64,000 nucleotides of DNA from Gaiella sp963703095 (GTDB taxonomy: Bacteria > Actinomycetota > Thermoleophilia > Gaiellales > Gaiellaceae), in NCBI GenBank assembly GCA_963703095.1, contig OY969787.1, positions 682,001 through 746,000 of the forward strand, written 5' to 3'. Made by a program: the position numbers and the translations under genes. Positions 1-8,989 of this stretch are shown piece by piece. Each line of letters begins with the position of its first letter. Position 1 is the first letter of the stretch. The notes below the pieces were generated by a model, which ran no database searches, was not told the origin of the DNA, and saw nothing but the letters and a program-made list of their open reading frames with translations.

Positions 1-1089
1 TCGCTGCGGGCGAAGTTCGACGCGCTCGACGCGGTGCTCGACGTCCGCGTGCTGGGAAGCCGCGGAGCGGTCGACGGGGAGGTCGACCCGCGCTTCGCGC
101 TCGTCGCCCCGATCCGTCCGCGGAGGCTCGACGGCGCCGTGTTCTACGCCCTCTTCCCCTGGCGTCTCGCCCGGACGCTCCGCCGACACCGGCCCGACGC
201 CGTGCTCGTCCAGGGCGCGCAGGAGACGGCGCTCGCGCTGCTCGGCCGCACGCTCGCGCGCGTGCCTACGAGGGTCGTGGCCGACGTGCACGGCGATCCG
301 AGGGCTGCGACGCGGCTGTACGGCTCTCCGCTCCGGCGGGCGCTCTCGCTGCCGGGCGACGCCCTCGCCCGCCGCGCCATCCGCCGCGCCGACGGCGTCC
401 GGACGATCTCCGCGTACACGTCCGGACTCGTTCGGGGTCTCGGGGTCGAGCCCACCGCCGAGTTCCCTGCGTTCATGGATCTCCAGCCGTTCGAGACCGA
501 TCGGCCGGCGCCCTTCCCCGCACGGCCGACGGTCCTGTTCGTGGGGGTGCTCGAGCGCTACAAGGCGGTCGACGTGCTCGCCGACGCATGGCGGATCGTG
601 GCCGGACGGGTGCCCGACGCCGAGCTTCGCCTGGTCGGTCGCGGCACGATGACCGACGTGCCTCGCTCGCTGGCGGCCGAGCTCCCGGGGCGCGTGCGCT
701 GGGACGCGGTGCTGTCGACGCCCGAGGTGGCGCGGGCCCTGGACGAGGCGACCGTGCTGGTGCTGCCGTCGCGGTCGGAGGGGCTCGGGCGGGTGGTCGT
801 CGAGGCCTTCTGCCGCGGCCGGGGCGTCGTCGGCAGTCGTGTCGGGGGGATCCCCGACATCGTCGAGGACGGGATCACCGGCCTCCTCGTCCCGCCCGCC
901 GACGCCGACGCGCTCGCGGCGGCGCTCGAGCGCGTCCTCGTCGAGCCGGGGCTCGCGTCCTCGCTCGGGTCGGCGGCGCACGCGTCCGTCGGGTCCTGGC
1001 TGGTCACCCCGGCGGAGTACGCACACCGCGTGCGCACGCTGGTCGACGCCGTCTGCGCACCTGGCGTGAAGAGCGGGGGAGCGGCGTGA
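1..1089 (+). CDS. GT4-type glycosyltransferase (5' end outside window)
   Basis: The frame is open from base 1, so the true start lies upstream; the first in-window GTG is at 34. The visible 362 residues have the GT-B layout: a variable N-terminal acceptor half, then a C-terminal nucleotide-sugar half with a VLFVGVLERYK strand and the SEGLGRVVVEAF (E-x7-E) motif typical of retaining GT4 enzymes, followed by GIPDIVEDGITGLLVPP. It probably transfers a sugar from an NDP donor to a lipid-linked glycan on the cytoplasmic face. It overlaps the next glycosyltransferase by 4 bases, so the two are co-transcribed. Donor and acceptor cannot be told from sequence. Confidence 0.85.
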   Translation, partial: SLRAKFDALDAVLDVRVLGSRGAVDGEVDPRFALVAPIRPRRLDGAVFYALFPWRLARTLRRHRPDAVLVQGAQETALALLGRTLARVPTRVVADVHGDPRAATRLYGSPLRRALSLPGDALARRAIRRADGVRTISAYTSGLVRGLGVEPTAEFPAFMDLQPFETDRPAPFPARPTVLFVGVLERYKAVDVLADAWRIVAGRVPDAELRLVGRGTMTDVPRSLAAELPGRVRWDAVLSTPEVARALDEATVLVLPSRSEGLGRVVVEAFCRGRGVVGSRVGGIPDIVEDGITGLLVPPADADALAAALERVLVEPGLASSLGSAAHASVGSWLVTPAEYAHRVRTLVDAVCAPGVKSGGAA

Positions 1090-2117
1090 GGCTCGTGTTC
1101 GTCACGCAGCAGGTCGATCCGGCCAGCCCGGTGCTGGGCGCGACCGTCGCGAAGCTCCAGGCGCTCGCACGCCGCGTCGACGAGCTCGTCGTCCTGACGG
1201 ACACCGCCGTCCCCGACGTCCTCCCGGAGAGCTGCGTCGTGCGTCGCTTCCGCTCGTCGACGCGCGCCGGCCGCGGGCTGCGCTTCGAGTCGGCGCTCGC
1301 GCGCGAGCTCGTGCGGTCGCCACGCCCGACCGCGGTCGTCGCGCACATGTGCCCGATCTACGCGGTGCTCGCGGCACCGCTCGCCCGACCCCTTCGCGTG
1401 GGCGTGCTGCTCTGGTTCACGCACTGGCGAGCGAGCCGGCTGCTGCGCGCCGCCGAGCGGGTCTCGACCGCCGTGATCACCGTCGACGCACGGACGTTCC
1501 CGCTCCGCTCGGGCAAGGTCGTGCCGATCGGGCACGGCATCGACCTCGCCGACTTCCCCTGCGTCGAGCGCGCCGCGGGTGGTCGGTCGCTGCGGCTCGT
1601 CGCGCTCGGGCGAACGTCGCCGGCGAAGGGGCTCGACACGATCGTGCGCGCGCTGGCGCTCGTCCCCGGGGCGGAGCTCACGGTCACCGGGCCCTCGCTG
1701 ACCGAGGAGGAGCGTGCGCACCGCGCCGCGCTCGAGGCGCTCGTCGCGGAGCTCGGCGTCGGCGATCGCGTGCGGATCGAGGATGCCGTCCCCCGAGAGC
1801 GCGTGCCGGCCCTGCTGGCGGACGCGGACGCGCTCGTCAACAACATGCGGGCCGGCGCCACGGACAAGGTCGTCTTCGAGGCGGCTGCGACCTGCCTGCC
1901 AGTGCTCGCCTCGAACCCGGCGCTCGACGGGCTCCTCCCGCCGGCGCTTCGCTTCCCCCGCGACGACGCCGACGCGCTCGCCGAGCGGATCACGACGCTC
2001 GCCACGTCGGACAGAGCGGCGCTCGGGCGAGGTCTGCGCGAGGTCGTCGAGCGCGAGCACGGCGTCGACGGGTGGGCGGAGCGCGTCGTCGCGATCGCGT
2101 CGGGCGGACGACCGTGA
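1086..2117 (+). CDS. GT4-like glycosyltransferase
   Basis: This 343-residue protein starts at GTG 1086, which overlaps the previous stop as GTGA; upstream in-frame codons run antisense-like and do not look coding. The N-terminus (VRLVFVTQQVDPASPVLG) and the C-terminal half with ALGRTSPAKGLDTIVRAL and a TDKVVFEAAATCLPVLAS segment match the GT-B/GT4 fold. The E-x7-E region is weaker than in the neighbours (KVVFEAAA only), so donor binding may differ. Tight overlap on both sides places it in a three-gene glycosyltransferase operon. Substrate unknown. Confidence 0.8.
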   Translation: MRLVFVTQQVDPASPVLGATVAKLQALARRVDELVVLTDTAVPDVLPESCVVRRFRSSTRAGRGLRFESALARELVRSPRPTAVVAHMCPIYAVLAAPLARPLRVGVLLWFTHWRASRLLRAAERVSTAVITVDARTFPLRSGKVVPIGHGIDLADFPCVERAAGGRSLRLVALGRTSPAKGLDTIVRALALVPGAELTVTGPSLTEEERAHRAALEALVAELGVGDRVRIEDAVPRERVPALLADADALVNNMRAGATDKVVFEAAATCLPVLASNPALDGLLPPALRFPRDDADALAERITTLATSDRAALGRGLREVVEREHGVDGWAERVVAIASGGRP

Positions 2118-3292
2118 GCGAGGTCGTGCTGCACGTGGCCAAGGCCTCCGGCATCTCGGGCTCCGAGAACCACCTGCTCGCGCTGCTCCCGCGACTGCGT
2201 GAGCGCGGCTGGGACGTCCGCCTCCTCCTGCTCCACGAGGACGAACCGGGCGCCTGGGAGCTGGCCGGTCGGCTCGACGACGAAGGGATCCCGGTCGAGG
2301 GCGTCCGCCTGCCGCGAGCCGCTGATCCGCTCGCGTTCTCGCGCATCCTGCGCGTGGTGCGGCGCAACGCGCCGGCGATCCTCCACACGCACCTGGTGCA
2401 CGCCGACTTCCACGGGCTCACCGCCGGCCGCCTCGCCGGGGTGCCCGTGCTCGTGAGCACGAAGCACGGGTTCAACCCGTTTCGATCGTCCCGGGCGTTC
2501 GCGGCGGGCGATCGCGCGGTCGGGGCGCTGGCCGACGTCAACATCGCGATCTCCGCCGGGCTGGCGCGGTACCTCGAGCGCACCGAGGGCTTCCCACCCG
2601 GCACGTTCGAGATCGTGCACTACGGGATCGAGCCACGTGACGAGCCGCCGCCGCCCCCTGCGGAGCCACGGCTGGCGATCGTGGGTCGGCTCATCCCGAT
2701 CAAGGGGCACGGCGACCTCTTCGACGCGCTCGAGCGCGTCATGGTCGAGGGCCTGGCGCTCGAGATAGCCGGAGACGGCCCGCTTCGGGGCGAGCTCGAA
2801 GCGGACGTCGCCGCGCGCGGGCTCGGGGGAGCCGTGCGCTTTCTGGGACGCGTCGCGCCGGCCGACCCGGTCATCGAGCGCGCCGCGATCGTCGTCGTCC
2901 CCTCCCACGGCGAGGGCTTCGGCATGGTCGCGCTCGAGGCGATGGAGCGAGGACGCGCCGTGATCGCGAGCGCGGTGGGCGGGCTGCCCGAGATCGTCGA
3001 GGACGGGGTGACGGGCCTGATCGTCCCTGCCCACGACCCCGAAGTCTTGGCGGGCGCGATCCGCGAGCTCGCGACCGATCCCGCCCGCTGCGCCACGATG
3101 GGGGCTGCCGGTCGCGAGCGCGCCCTGACGGCGTTCTCGCAGGAGCGCTGCACGCTGCGGACGGAAGAGCTCTACCGGGGAGCGCTCGCCTCGGCGGCCC
3201 GTCGCCCTCGACGCTCGCGCAGGAGGCTCCAGGAGCGCTCCAGCGCGAACGCCGCGAGCAGCGCGAGCAGGAAGTCCCACGGCGCCCGGTAG
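2114..3292 (+). CDS. GT4-type glycosyltransferase
   Basis: Start GTG 2114 overlaps the previous stop. The 392-residue product carries a classic GT4 signature: GISGSENHLLALLPRL near the N-terminus, LAIVGRLIPIKGHGDLFDAL at the start of the donor domain, and HGEGFGMVALEAM (E-x7-E) followed by GGLPEIVEDGVTGLIVP. The last ~40 residues (Arg/Ser-rich after ELYRGALA) lie inside the 3' end of the opposite-strand gene at 3172-4473 and look like read-through in an antisense frame, giving a 121-bp convergent overlap. The catalytic domain is complete without this tail. Confidence 0.85.
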   Translation: MSEVVLHVAKASGISGSENHLLALLPRLRERGWDVRLLLLHEDEPGAWELAGRLDDEGIPVEGVRLPRAADPLAFSRILRVVRRNAPAILHTHLVHADFHGLTAGRLAGVPVLVSTKHGFNPFRSSRAFAAGDRAVGALADVNIAISAGLARYLERTEGFPPGTFEIVHYGIEPRDEPPPPPAEPRLAIVGRLIPIKGHGDLFDALERVMVEGLALEIAGDGPLRGELEADVAARGLGGAVRFLGRVAPADPVIERAAIVVVPSHGEGFGMVALEAMERGRAVIASAVGGLPEIVEDGVTGLIVPAHDPEVLAGAIRELATDPARCATMGAAGRERALTAFSQERCTLRTEELYRGALASAARRPRRSRRRLQERSSANAASSASRKSHGAR

Positions 3293-4473
3293 CGCACCGT
3301 GCCGGCGAACACCATCGCCATCACCGTGTTGAAGCCGAGCAGGAGCGCCACGAGCGCCACGAGCCGTCGCGGCGCGAGGAAGGCGCCCCAGAGCGCGAAG
3401 GCGTACAGCAGCACCATGTAGAGCGGCTCGACCGTGCGCTGGGCGAGCTGCGCGAGGCCCTGCTGCGTGTCGTCGTCCGCCTCCACCGACAGCAGCGGCG
3501 ACCAGAGCATCGTGACGGCCTGGAGGGCGAGCCTCGCCTTCTCGCCCGGCTGCTCGCGCCAGAACGTCTCGACCTCGTCGCGGTAGAGGCGCATCTGCGC
3601 GCACTCGTCGACGGTCGTCGGCGTGCCTCCGAGCGTCAGGTCGGCGGCGAGCTCCGGCCACGGTGGCGCACCGGCGAGCTCCGGGACGTCGTCGATCCAT
3701 CCCCCGCGCGCCAGGATCTCGTGCGTCGCCGGGTTGTTCGCCTTCCACAGCGCCCGCGCGTCCGTCGTGAGGGCGAGACACCCTACCTGCACCTGGTTGC
3801 GGGCGACCCAGGGGGCGAGCACGAGCGCCGCGGCGGCCACCGACGCCGCTCCGACCAGGGCGGCCCGCCCGAGCGGCCGTATGCGCCAGACGAGGAACGG
3901 GGCGAGCGCGAGCGGCAGGGGCAGCAGCCGCGAGTTGCCGAGGATCGCGAGCCCTGTCACCGCGCCCGTCGCGACCGCGAGCAGCCACGACCGACGCTCG
4001 TGGGCGAGCAGCGCCAGCAGCGTGATCAGCGCGAGCAGCAGGCTGTCGAGCACCTCCCGGTTGACGTGGACGTCGTGCCAGACGACGTAGGGATGGAGGG
4101 TCGCGACCAGCGCCGCGATCACTCCGACCCGCACGGACGCGACGTGGACGCCGATCGCGAGCACGACGAGCGCGGTCGCGACGGCGACCAGCACCTGGGC
4201 GAGCCCGACCGCCAGCCACGAGCGGTCGAACGGCCAGTAGAGCCCGGCGAGGAACCAGGCGTAGAGCGGCTGCGTGTAGGCGGACGGGACCCCCGGCAGG
4301 AACCCGAAGGTGCCGCTCTGGACGAGCGTCGTCGCGAAGCGGTCGCTCTTCTCGACGTACTCCTCGAGGATCGTCTCGCGCTCGACCGCCAGGACGAGCA
4401 GACGTGGCAGCGCGGCCGCGAGGACGACGACGGCCACCGCGCCACGTGGTATCCGTTGCACGGTGGGCGCCAC
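3172..4473 (-). CDS. GT39/ArnT-like polytopic membrane glycosyltransferase
   Basis: About 433 residues with many hydrophobic segments, starting with a membrane span (AVAVVVLAAALPRLLVLAV). Next comes an acidic loop with ERETILEEYVEKSDR, the position where GT-C enzymes carry acidic catalytic residues, then repeated spans and a PYVVWHDVHVNREV segment. This resembles dolichyl/polyprenyl-phosphate-sugar dependent mannosyltransferases that act on the outer face of the membrane. The start is uncertain: GTG 4473 or GTG 4461. Either lies against the divergent gene's start at 4463. Its 3' end overlaps the convergent glycosyltransferase. Confidence 0.75.
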   Translation of the reverse strand: MAPTVQRIPRGAVAVVVLAAALPRLLVLAVERETILEEYVEKSDRFATTLVQSGTFGFLPGVPSAYTQPLYAWFLAGLYWPFDRSWLAVGLAQVLVAVATALVVLAIGVHVASVRVGVIAALVATLHPYVVWHDVHVNREVLDSLLLALITLLALLAHERRSWLLAVATGAVTGLAILGNSRLLPLPLALAPFLVWRIRPLGRAALVGAASVAAAALVLAPWVARNQVQVGCLALTTDARALWKANNPATHEILARGGWIDDVPELAGAPPWPELAADLTLGGTPTTVDECAQMRLYRDEVETFWREQPGEKARLALQAVTMLWSPLLSVEADDDTQQGLAQLAQRTVEPLYMVLLYAFALWGAFLAPRRLVALVALLLGFNTVMAMVFAGTVRYRAPWDFLLALLAAFALERSWSLLRERRGRRAAEASAPR

Positions 4474-5239
4474 GACTCCCGAACGGTACGTCGTCGTCTC
4501 GTGCCACGTCGAACGACCGCTGGACGACCGCGTCTGGGAGGCGTTCGCCGCGTTCCAGCGGCGACGGCCGGGAGGCGTCGCGATCGCGGCTCTCATGCGC
4601 CCGCCGGACCGCTCGGCCGGTGAGGTCGACGACGACCGCTGGCTGGCCCGGGCGCGCGCGGCGGCCGCGCTCGGGCCGCTCGGGCACCACTGTCACTGGA
4701 CCAGCCCCTCCCACGCGCGTCCCACCGCGGGGTCGGGCGACCCGGGGGCGCGGGTGCTCGCCGAGGGCGCCTGGCTGGCCGAGCACGGGGTCGGCCCGAC
4801 GCTCTTCTGCGGCGGAGGCTGGTACACGGACCACGGGGTCGCCGCCGCCTGTGCGTCGCTGGGCTACGCGGACTGCACCCCGCGGGCGGTGCGACCTGCG
4901 TACCTCGCCGCGGATGCTCGCTGGGCGGAGCTCGCAGAGCCTGCCCGCCTCCGACTCGCCGACGGAGCCGCGCTCGTGGCCCTGCCCACCACCCACTCGG
5001 CAGGGGATGCCCTGCGCGCGGCGCTACGCCGGCGGCTGCCGGACCGGGTCCACGCCTACTTCCACGACACCGACCTCGTCGACCGTCGGCGGCGACTCGT
5101 CGTGGAGGCCGCGCTGCGACTCCTGGGTCGGCGACGCGGCGGGTGGGCGCTGGACGAGGAGGCGAGGGCGGTCGCGGCAGGCGCGGCCACGGTCGAGTGG
5201 GACGCGGTCGCCCGGGGAGGAGCGGGCGGGGAGGGGTAG
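4463..5239 (+). CDS. polysaccharide-deacetylase-like protein
   Basis: A 258-residue protein from GTG 4463; the readable homology-like part begins at ERYVVVSCHVERP. It has features of NodB-type polysaccharide deacetylases: a short early strand, GHHCHWTSPSH in the position of the usual H-x-x-x-H metal motif, and FCGGGWYTDHGVAAACASLGY, which resembles the substrate-binding strand. A late HAYFHDTDL could supply the catalytic histidine. Its place between glycosyltransferases and the sugar-phosphate transferase suggests removal of an acyl group from a glycan. Function is inferred from weak motifs, so a non-catalytic role is possible. Confidence 0.55.
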   Translation: MGATTPERYVVVSCHVERPLDDRVWEAFAAFQRRRPGGVAIAALMRPPDRSAGEVDDDRWLARARAAAALGPLGHHCHWTSPSHARPTAGSGDPGARVLAEGAWLAEHGVGPTLFCGGGWYTDHGVAAACASLGYADCTPRAVRPAYLAADARWAELAEPARLRLADGAALVALPTTHSAGDALRAALRRRLPDRVHAYFHDTDLVDRRRRLVVEAALRLLGRRRGGWALDEEARAVAAGAATVEWDAVARGGAGGEG

Positions 5240-5254
5240 TACGATCCTCTCGTG
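5240..5254 (+). promoter_or_regulatory. leaderless -10 box for 5252 gene
   Basis: TACGAT at 5240-5245 follows directly on the stop codon of the upstream gene and ends 6 bases before GTG 5252. This places the transcription start at or next to the start codon. No ribosome-binding site fits. Confidence 0.6.
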
Positions 5255-6769
5255 CCGACCGAGGCACCCCCGACACCACGCGAGGCTCCGCCGCCGACCG
5301 GCGCCGACGACGTCCCGGCGGAGGACGTTCGCAAGCAGCGCCCCTATCTGCTGCGCCCGACCCCCTGGCGCGGGCTCGTGCGGCGCGGCGTCAGCGTCGC
5401 CTCGCTCGTCTTCCTCGACGTGGCGGGGCTCGCGCTCGGCATCTACCTCGCGTTGGTCCTGCGCTCGATCGTCTACGGCGACGAGATCTACTGGTCGCTG
5501 CTCTGGGACACGGGTCCGCGGGAGTGGCTCCCGTTCCTGGCCCCCATCACCGTGCTCGTGTTCCTGCAGGCCGGGCTCTACTCGGCGCGCGAGCGCCGAG
5601 CCGGCCCGGGGCGCGTCGTGGGCTCGCTCGTCCTCGTCGCGCTGATCGTGCTCGCGTTCGGACTGGGCACGGAGTACGAGTTCACGACGACCGCCCTGAT
5701 CCCGACCGCCGTGGTCACGTGCGCGATCGCGATCGGGCTCCTCCGCGCGGCGTACGAGTCGATCTCGCTCGAGCTGCTGAAGGTCGCGGGCGTCCGCCGT
5801 CGCGTCGTGCTCCTGGGCGAGGGCGAGCGGCTGCTCGACCTCCATCGGCAGCTGCTCGCGTCGCGCGGTGGGATCGGGATCGACGTGGTCGGCGGCATCT
5901 CCGGAGCCGAGGTGCCGGGCCTGGTGTCGCTCGGAGCGGGGGTCGTCGACGTGGACGCGGTGCTCGACCGCGAGCGACCGGACGAGCTGATCCTCTCCGA
6001 GACGGACTACGACGAGGCGACCGTCCTCCACGTCGTCCAGCTCGCGCACCGGCGCGGCGTGAAGGTGAAGCTCGCGCCGTCGACGACCGAGCTGCTCGTG
6101 CACGAGGGCGAGTACGTCCCCGGAGGAGGCGTGCCGCTGTTCGAGCTCCGGCCGCCGATCCTCGGAGGCGTCGCGTGGGCGGTCAAGCGCACCTTCGACC
6201 TCGTCGTCGCGTCGATCGTGCTCGTCGTGGGTCTGCCGGTGTGGGCGCTGGTCGCGCTCGCCGTGAAGCTCGAGTCACGGGGCCCGGTGCTCTTCGTCGA
6301 TCGGCGGATCGGGGTCGGGGAGCGTGAGTTCGGGATGCTCAAGTTCCGGACGATGGTGGCGGGCGCCGCCGCCCTGCAGCCTGCGCTCGAGGAGAGCAAC
6401 GAGGCGTCCGGCGCCCTGTTCAAGATCCGCGACGACCCGCGGGTGACCCGGGTCGGCGGCGTCCTGAGACGCCTCTCGATCGACGAGCTCCCGCAGCTCG
6501 TCAACGTGCTGCGAGGAGAGATGAGCCTCGTCGGGCCGCGCCCGCTGCCGCTGCGGGACGACGCGCTCCTCGAGAACTGGCATCGCGCCCGGTACCTCGT
6601 GCTGCCGGGGATGACGGGCCTCTGGCAGATCTCGGGCCGCTCCGCCCTCGACTTCGACGACCTCGTGCGCCTCGACTTCACCTACATCGAGAACTGGTCG
6701 CTGCTGTCCGACGTCTCGATCATCGCGAAGACGATCCCCGCCGTGCTCTTCGGGCGCGGCGCGTACTGA
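5252..6769 (+). CDS. exopolysaccharide polyprenyl glycosylphosphotransferase (WbaP/WcaJ-like)
   Basis: 505 residues. The first half has several membrane helices and a nucleotide-binding-like middle (RRRVVLLGEGERLL). The last ~200 residues are a bacterial sugar transferase domain: a membrane re-entrant helix (FDLVVASIVLVVGLP), then PVLFVDRRIGVGEREFGMLKFRTM, a DELPQLVNVLRGEMSLVGPRPLP catalytic stretch, and PGMTGLWQISGRS. Enzymes of this family move a hexose-1-phosphate from a UDP-sugar to undecaprenyl phosphate, the committed first step of a repeat unit. The full length matches the long WbaP/WcaJ type. It is probably the start of glycan assembly in this locus. Confidence 0.93.
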   Translation: MPTEAPPTPREAPPPTGADDVPAEDVRKQRPYLLRPTPWRGLVRRGVSVASLVFLDVAGLALGIYLALVLRSIVYGDEIYWSLLWDTGPREWLPFLAPITVLVFLQAGLYSARERRAGPGRVVGSLVLVALIVLAFGLGTEYEFTTTALIPTAVVTCAIAIGLLRAAYESISLELLKVAGVRRRVVLLGEGERLLDLHRQLLASRGGIGIDVVGGISGAEVPGLVSLGAGVVDVDAVLDRERPDELILSETDYDEATVLHVVQLAHRRGVKVKLAPSTTELLVHEGEYVPGGGVPLFELRPPILGGVAWAVKRTFDLVVASIVLVVGLPVWALVALAVKLESRGPVLFVDRRIGVGEREFGMLKFRTMVAGAAALQPALEESNEASGALFKIRDDPRVTRVGGVLRRLSIDELPQLVNVLRGEMSLVGPRPLPLRDDALLENWHRARYLVLPGMTGLWQISGRSALDFDDLVRLDFTYIENWSLLSDVSIIAKTIPAVLFGRGAY

Positions 6770-7038
6770 GTCGCAGGGTCTCGCGAGCGCCGCGTCCGCC
6801 GTCGCCGCGTGGCGCGGCCGGCCGCCCAGGTGTCAGGCTCCGGATCCTGTCAAGTCGTCCCATAGCGTCAGGGGGCGCGCGTTGGTGCGTGTTGGCGAAT
6901 CCGCATGGTCACTGGCCCTATGAGCTGTGGATCGGTTGGTGCGAACTCGGCACGAAACCCCCTTGACACGATCGGGTGTCTGGCACCGGGTTGCGCCCGT
7001 ACCGGCTCGGCGGGGACGGGGTCGGCGGGTGACGTCCC
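6770..7038. other. intergenic gap with short inverted repeat
   Basis: This gap holds no convincing gene. It contains an inverted repeat GACAC (6965-6969) / GTGTC (6976-6980) with six bases between the arms. A TGTCAGG...CCTGTCA pair lies at about 6831-6852, but its arms are not complementary. A role as an operator for the gene starting at 7053 is possible but unproven. Confidence 0.4.
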
Positions 7039-7055
7039 TACACTGACGCCTCGTG
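7039..7055 (+). promoter_or_regulatory. leaderless -10 box for 7053 gene
   Basis: TACACT at 7039-7044 ends 8 bases before GTG 7053. No -35-like hexamer is evident 17 bases upstream, and there is no room for a ribosome-binding site. Confidence 0.6.
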
Positions 7056-8258
7056 CGCGCGCCACGGATCCTCGCTGTCGCCTCGGCGGTCGACCTCGAC
7101 TACCGCTATGGGTGCACCCCCGCCTGGTGGCAGCTGTGGAAGGGGCTGTACGAGGCGGGGGCCGACCTCGTCGTCACGCCGTATCGCGGCCGTCCCGTCG
7201 AGTCTCCGTGGTGGCGGGTCGCCCCCAACCCGACGTACCGCGAGGGCGAGGCCTACGCGGCGCTGCGCGACGGTCTCGCGCGCGTCAAGGGCGACCGGTA
7301 CCTCCGCCGTGCGGAGGAGAGCCCCGAGGAGAGCGCGCTCGACCGCCTCACGCGAGAGACGATCTGGAAGGTCGTGACGCCGCGCTGGCGCAGGCACCTC
7401 GAGCGGCTCGTCGAGGCGGAGCGCCCGGACGCGGTGGTCGTGTTCACGGTCCCGATGGCCCACTTCCGCGGGATCGCGACGTTCCTGCGGGAGCGCTTCG
7501 CGATCCCCGTCGCCTTCTACGACGGCGACGTGCCGATGAGCCTGCCGGAGTTCGGCGGCATGGACACGGGGTTCAACTACTACCACGGCGCCGATCCGTC
7601 CGAGTACGACCTCGTCTTCTCGAACTCCGACGGAGGGGCTCCGCGGCTGCGCGAGCTCGGCGCACGTCGGGTCGAGCCGGTGTACTGGGCCGCCGATCCC
7701 GAGTTCTTCCGTCCTCTCCCGGTCGCCAAGGAGCTCGACGTGCTCTTCTACGGCTACGGGGACAAGTTCCGCCGCGAGTGGATGGCGGCGCTGATCGGAG
7801 AGCCGAGCCGACTCGATCCTCGCATCGACTTCGGCCTCGGCGGCAGGGACTTCCAGGGCGACGTGGGACGCGCCCGACTGCTCGGCGACGTCCCGTTCAA
7901 CTCCTTCGCTCGCGCCATCTCCGCCGCCCGCGTCAACCTCAACGTCACGCGTCGCTCGCACGCGACCGTTCCCGGCTCGTCCACCTGCCGGCCGTTCGAG
8001 CTCGCCGCGGCGGGCGCCGCGATCGTCTCCAACCCGCACGAGGGGATCGAGCGCTGGTTCGAGCCGGATCGCGAGCTGATCGTCGTCGAGGACACCGCGG
8101 GGGCGCTCGCCGCCTATCACCGGCTCCTGGACGACCCGGCGGAGGCAGCGGCGATGGGCGCCCGTGCGCGCGAGCGCGTGCTCGACGAGCACACCTATGC
8201 ACACCGGGCGCGTCAGGTGCTGCGTGCCCTGGGGCTCGAGACGGCGGTGCCGGCATGA
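7053..8258 (+). CDS. CgeB-like glycosyltransferase family 1 protein
   Basis: 401 residues from GTG 7053. The first half has an acceptor-side Rossmann-like pattern with VAFYDGDVPMSLPEFGG and LVFSNSDGG. The second half has VEPVYWAADPEFFRP, ELDVLFYGYGDKFRREW and CRPFELAAAGAAIVSNPHEGIERWF, the pattern seen in the CgeB/Glyco_trans_1_2 group. Members add sugars to surface or spore structures; the donor is unknown. It opens an operon with the GT2 and DUF2304 genes that follow, each overlapping by 4 bases. Confidence 0.8.
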   Translation: MRAPRILAVASAVDLDYRYGCTPAWWQLWKGLYEAGADLVVTPYRGRPVESPWWRVAPNPTYREGEAYAALRDGLARVKGDRYLRRAEESPEESALDRLTRETIWKVVTPRWRRHLERLVEAERPDAVVVFTVPMAHFRGIATFLRERFAIPVAFYDGDVPMSLPEFGGMDTGFNYYHGADPSEYDLVFSNSDGGAPRLRELGARRVEPVYWAADPEFFRPLPVAKELDVLFYGYGDKFRREWMAALIGEPSRLDPRIDFGLGGRDFQGDVGRARLLGDVPFNSFARAISAARVNLNVTRRSHATVPGSSTCRPFELAAAGAAIVSNPHEGIERWFEPDRELIVVEDTAGALAAYHRLLDDPAEAAAMGARARERVLDEHTYAHRARQVLRALGLETAVPA

Positions 8259-8989
8259 GCCTCGGTCGGGTCGTGGCGATCGTGCCCGCCTACCGGGAGG
8301 AGGACGCGATCGCGGGCGTCGTGGACGAGATCCGTGCCTTCGACCCGACGATCGACGTCGTCGTGATCGACGACGGCTCCCCCGACCAGACGGCTGCCGC
8401 TGCCGCGCAGGCGGGGGCCAACGTCGTCCGTCTGCCCTTCAACCTCGGGATCGGCGCCGCCGTGCAGACAGGGTTCAGGTTCGCGCTCGAGCACGGCTAC
8501 GACACCGCCGTCCGACTCGACGGCGATGGGCAGCACGACCCCACCGAGCTGCCGAAGCTCTTCGCCGCGCTCGAGCCGGGTGGCGTCGACGTCGTCACGG
8601 GCTCGCGCTTTCTCCACGGTGACGGGGACTACCGCCCTCCGCTCGCCAGGCGGATCGGCATCACGTGGTTCGCGCGCCTCGTCTCGCTCCTCACGCGGCA
8701 GAAGGTGACCGACACGACCTCGGGCTTCCAGGCGCTGAACCGCCGTGGGATCGCGCTGTTCGCACGCGACTACCCGAGCGACTATCCGGAGGTCGAGGCG
8801 ACCCTGCTCGTGCTCCGCTCGCGGCTGCGGCTGGTCGAGGTGCCGGTGACGATGCGCGAGCGCGAGACCGGCTCCTCGTCGATCACGCTGCTGCGCTCGG
8901 TCTACTACGTGCTCAAGGTGACGCTCGCGCTGCTCGTGGCGATGGGACGCCGGGCGACGCTGCCGTCCGAGGAGCCGGAGCGCGCATGA
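8255..8989 (+). CDS. GT2 glycosyltransferase (DPM1-like)
   Basis: 244 residues beginning at ATG 8255, overlapping the previous stop. It is a GT-A fold: AIVPAYREEDAIAGVV, VVVIDDGSPDQT, NLGIGAAVQTGF, then the metal-binding RLDGDGQHDP (DxD equivalent) and GSRFL. This motif set is typical of dolichol/polyprenyl-phosphate mannose or glucose synthases. There is no C-terminal transmembrane extension, but DUF2304 follows directly, a pairing common for DPM1-type enzymes. It would supply a polyprenyl-phosphate sugar to the GT-C proteins of the locus. Confidence 0.88.
   Translation: MSLGRVVAIVPAYREEDAIAGVVDEIRAFDPTIDVVVIDDGSPDQTAAAAAQAGANVVRLPFNLGIGAAVQTGFRFALEHGYDTAVRLDGDGQHDPTELPKLFAALEPGGVDVVTGSRFLHGDGDYRPPLARRIGITWFARLVSLLTRQKVTDTTSGFQALNRRGIALFARDYPSDYPEVEATLLVLRSRLRLVEVPVTMRERETGSSSITLLRSVYYVLKVTLALLVAMGRRATLPSEEPERA

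Noticed and set aside
1358..4996. 1212-residue open frame on the minus strand
   Set aside because: It is Arg/Gly/Pro-rich without domains and lies opposite or out of frame with three clear genes; long antisense frames are expected at this GC.
7754..8204. Minus-strand frames opposite the CgeB-like gene
   Set aside because: They are shadows of the plus-strand gene, with no motifs and biased composition.
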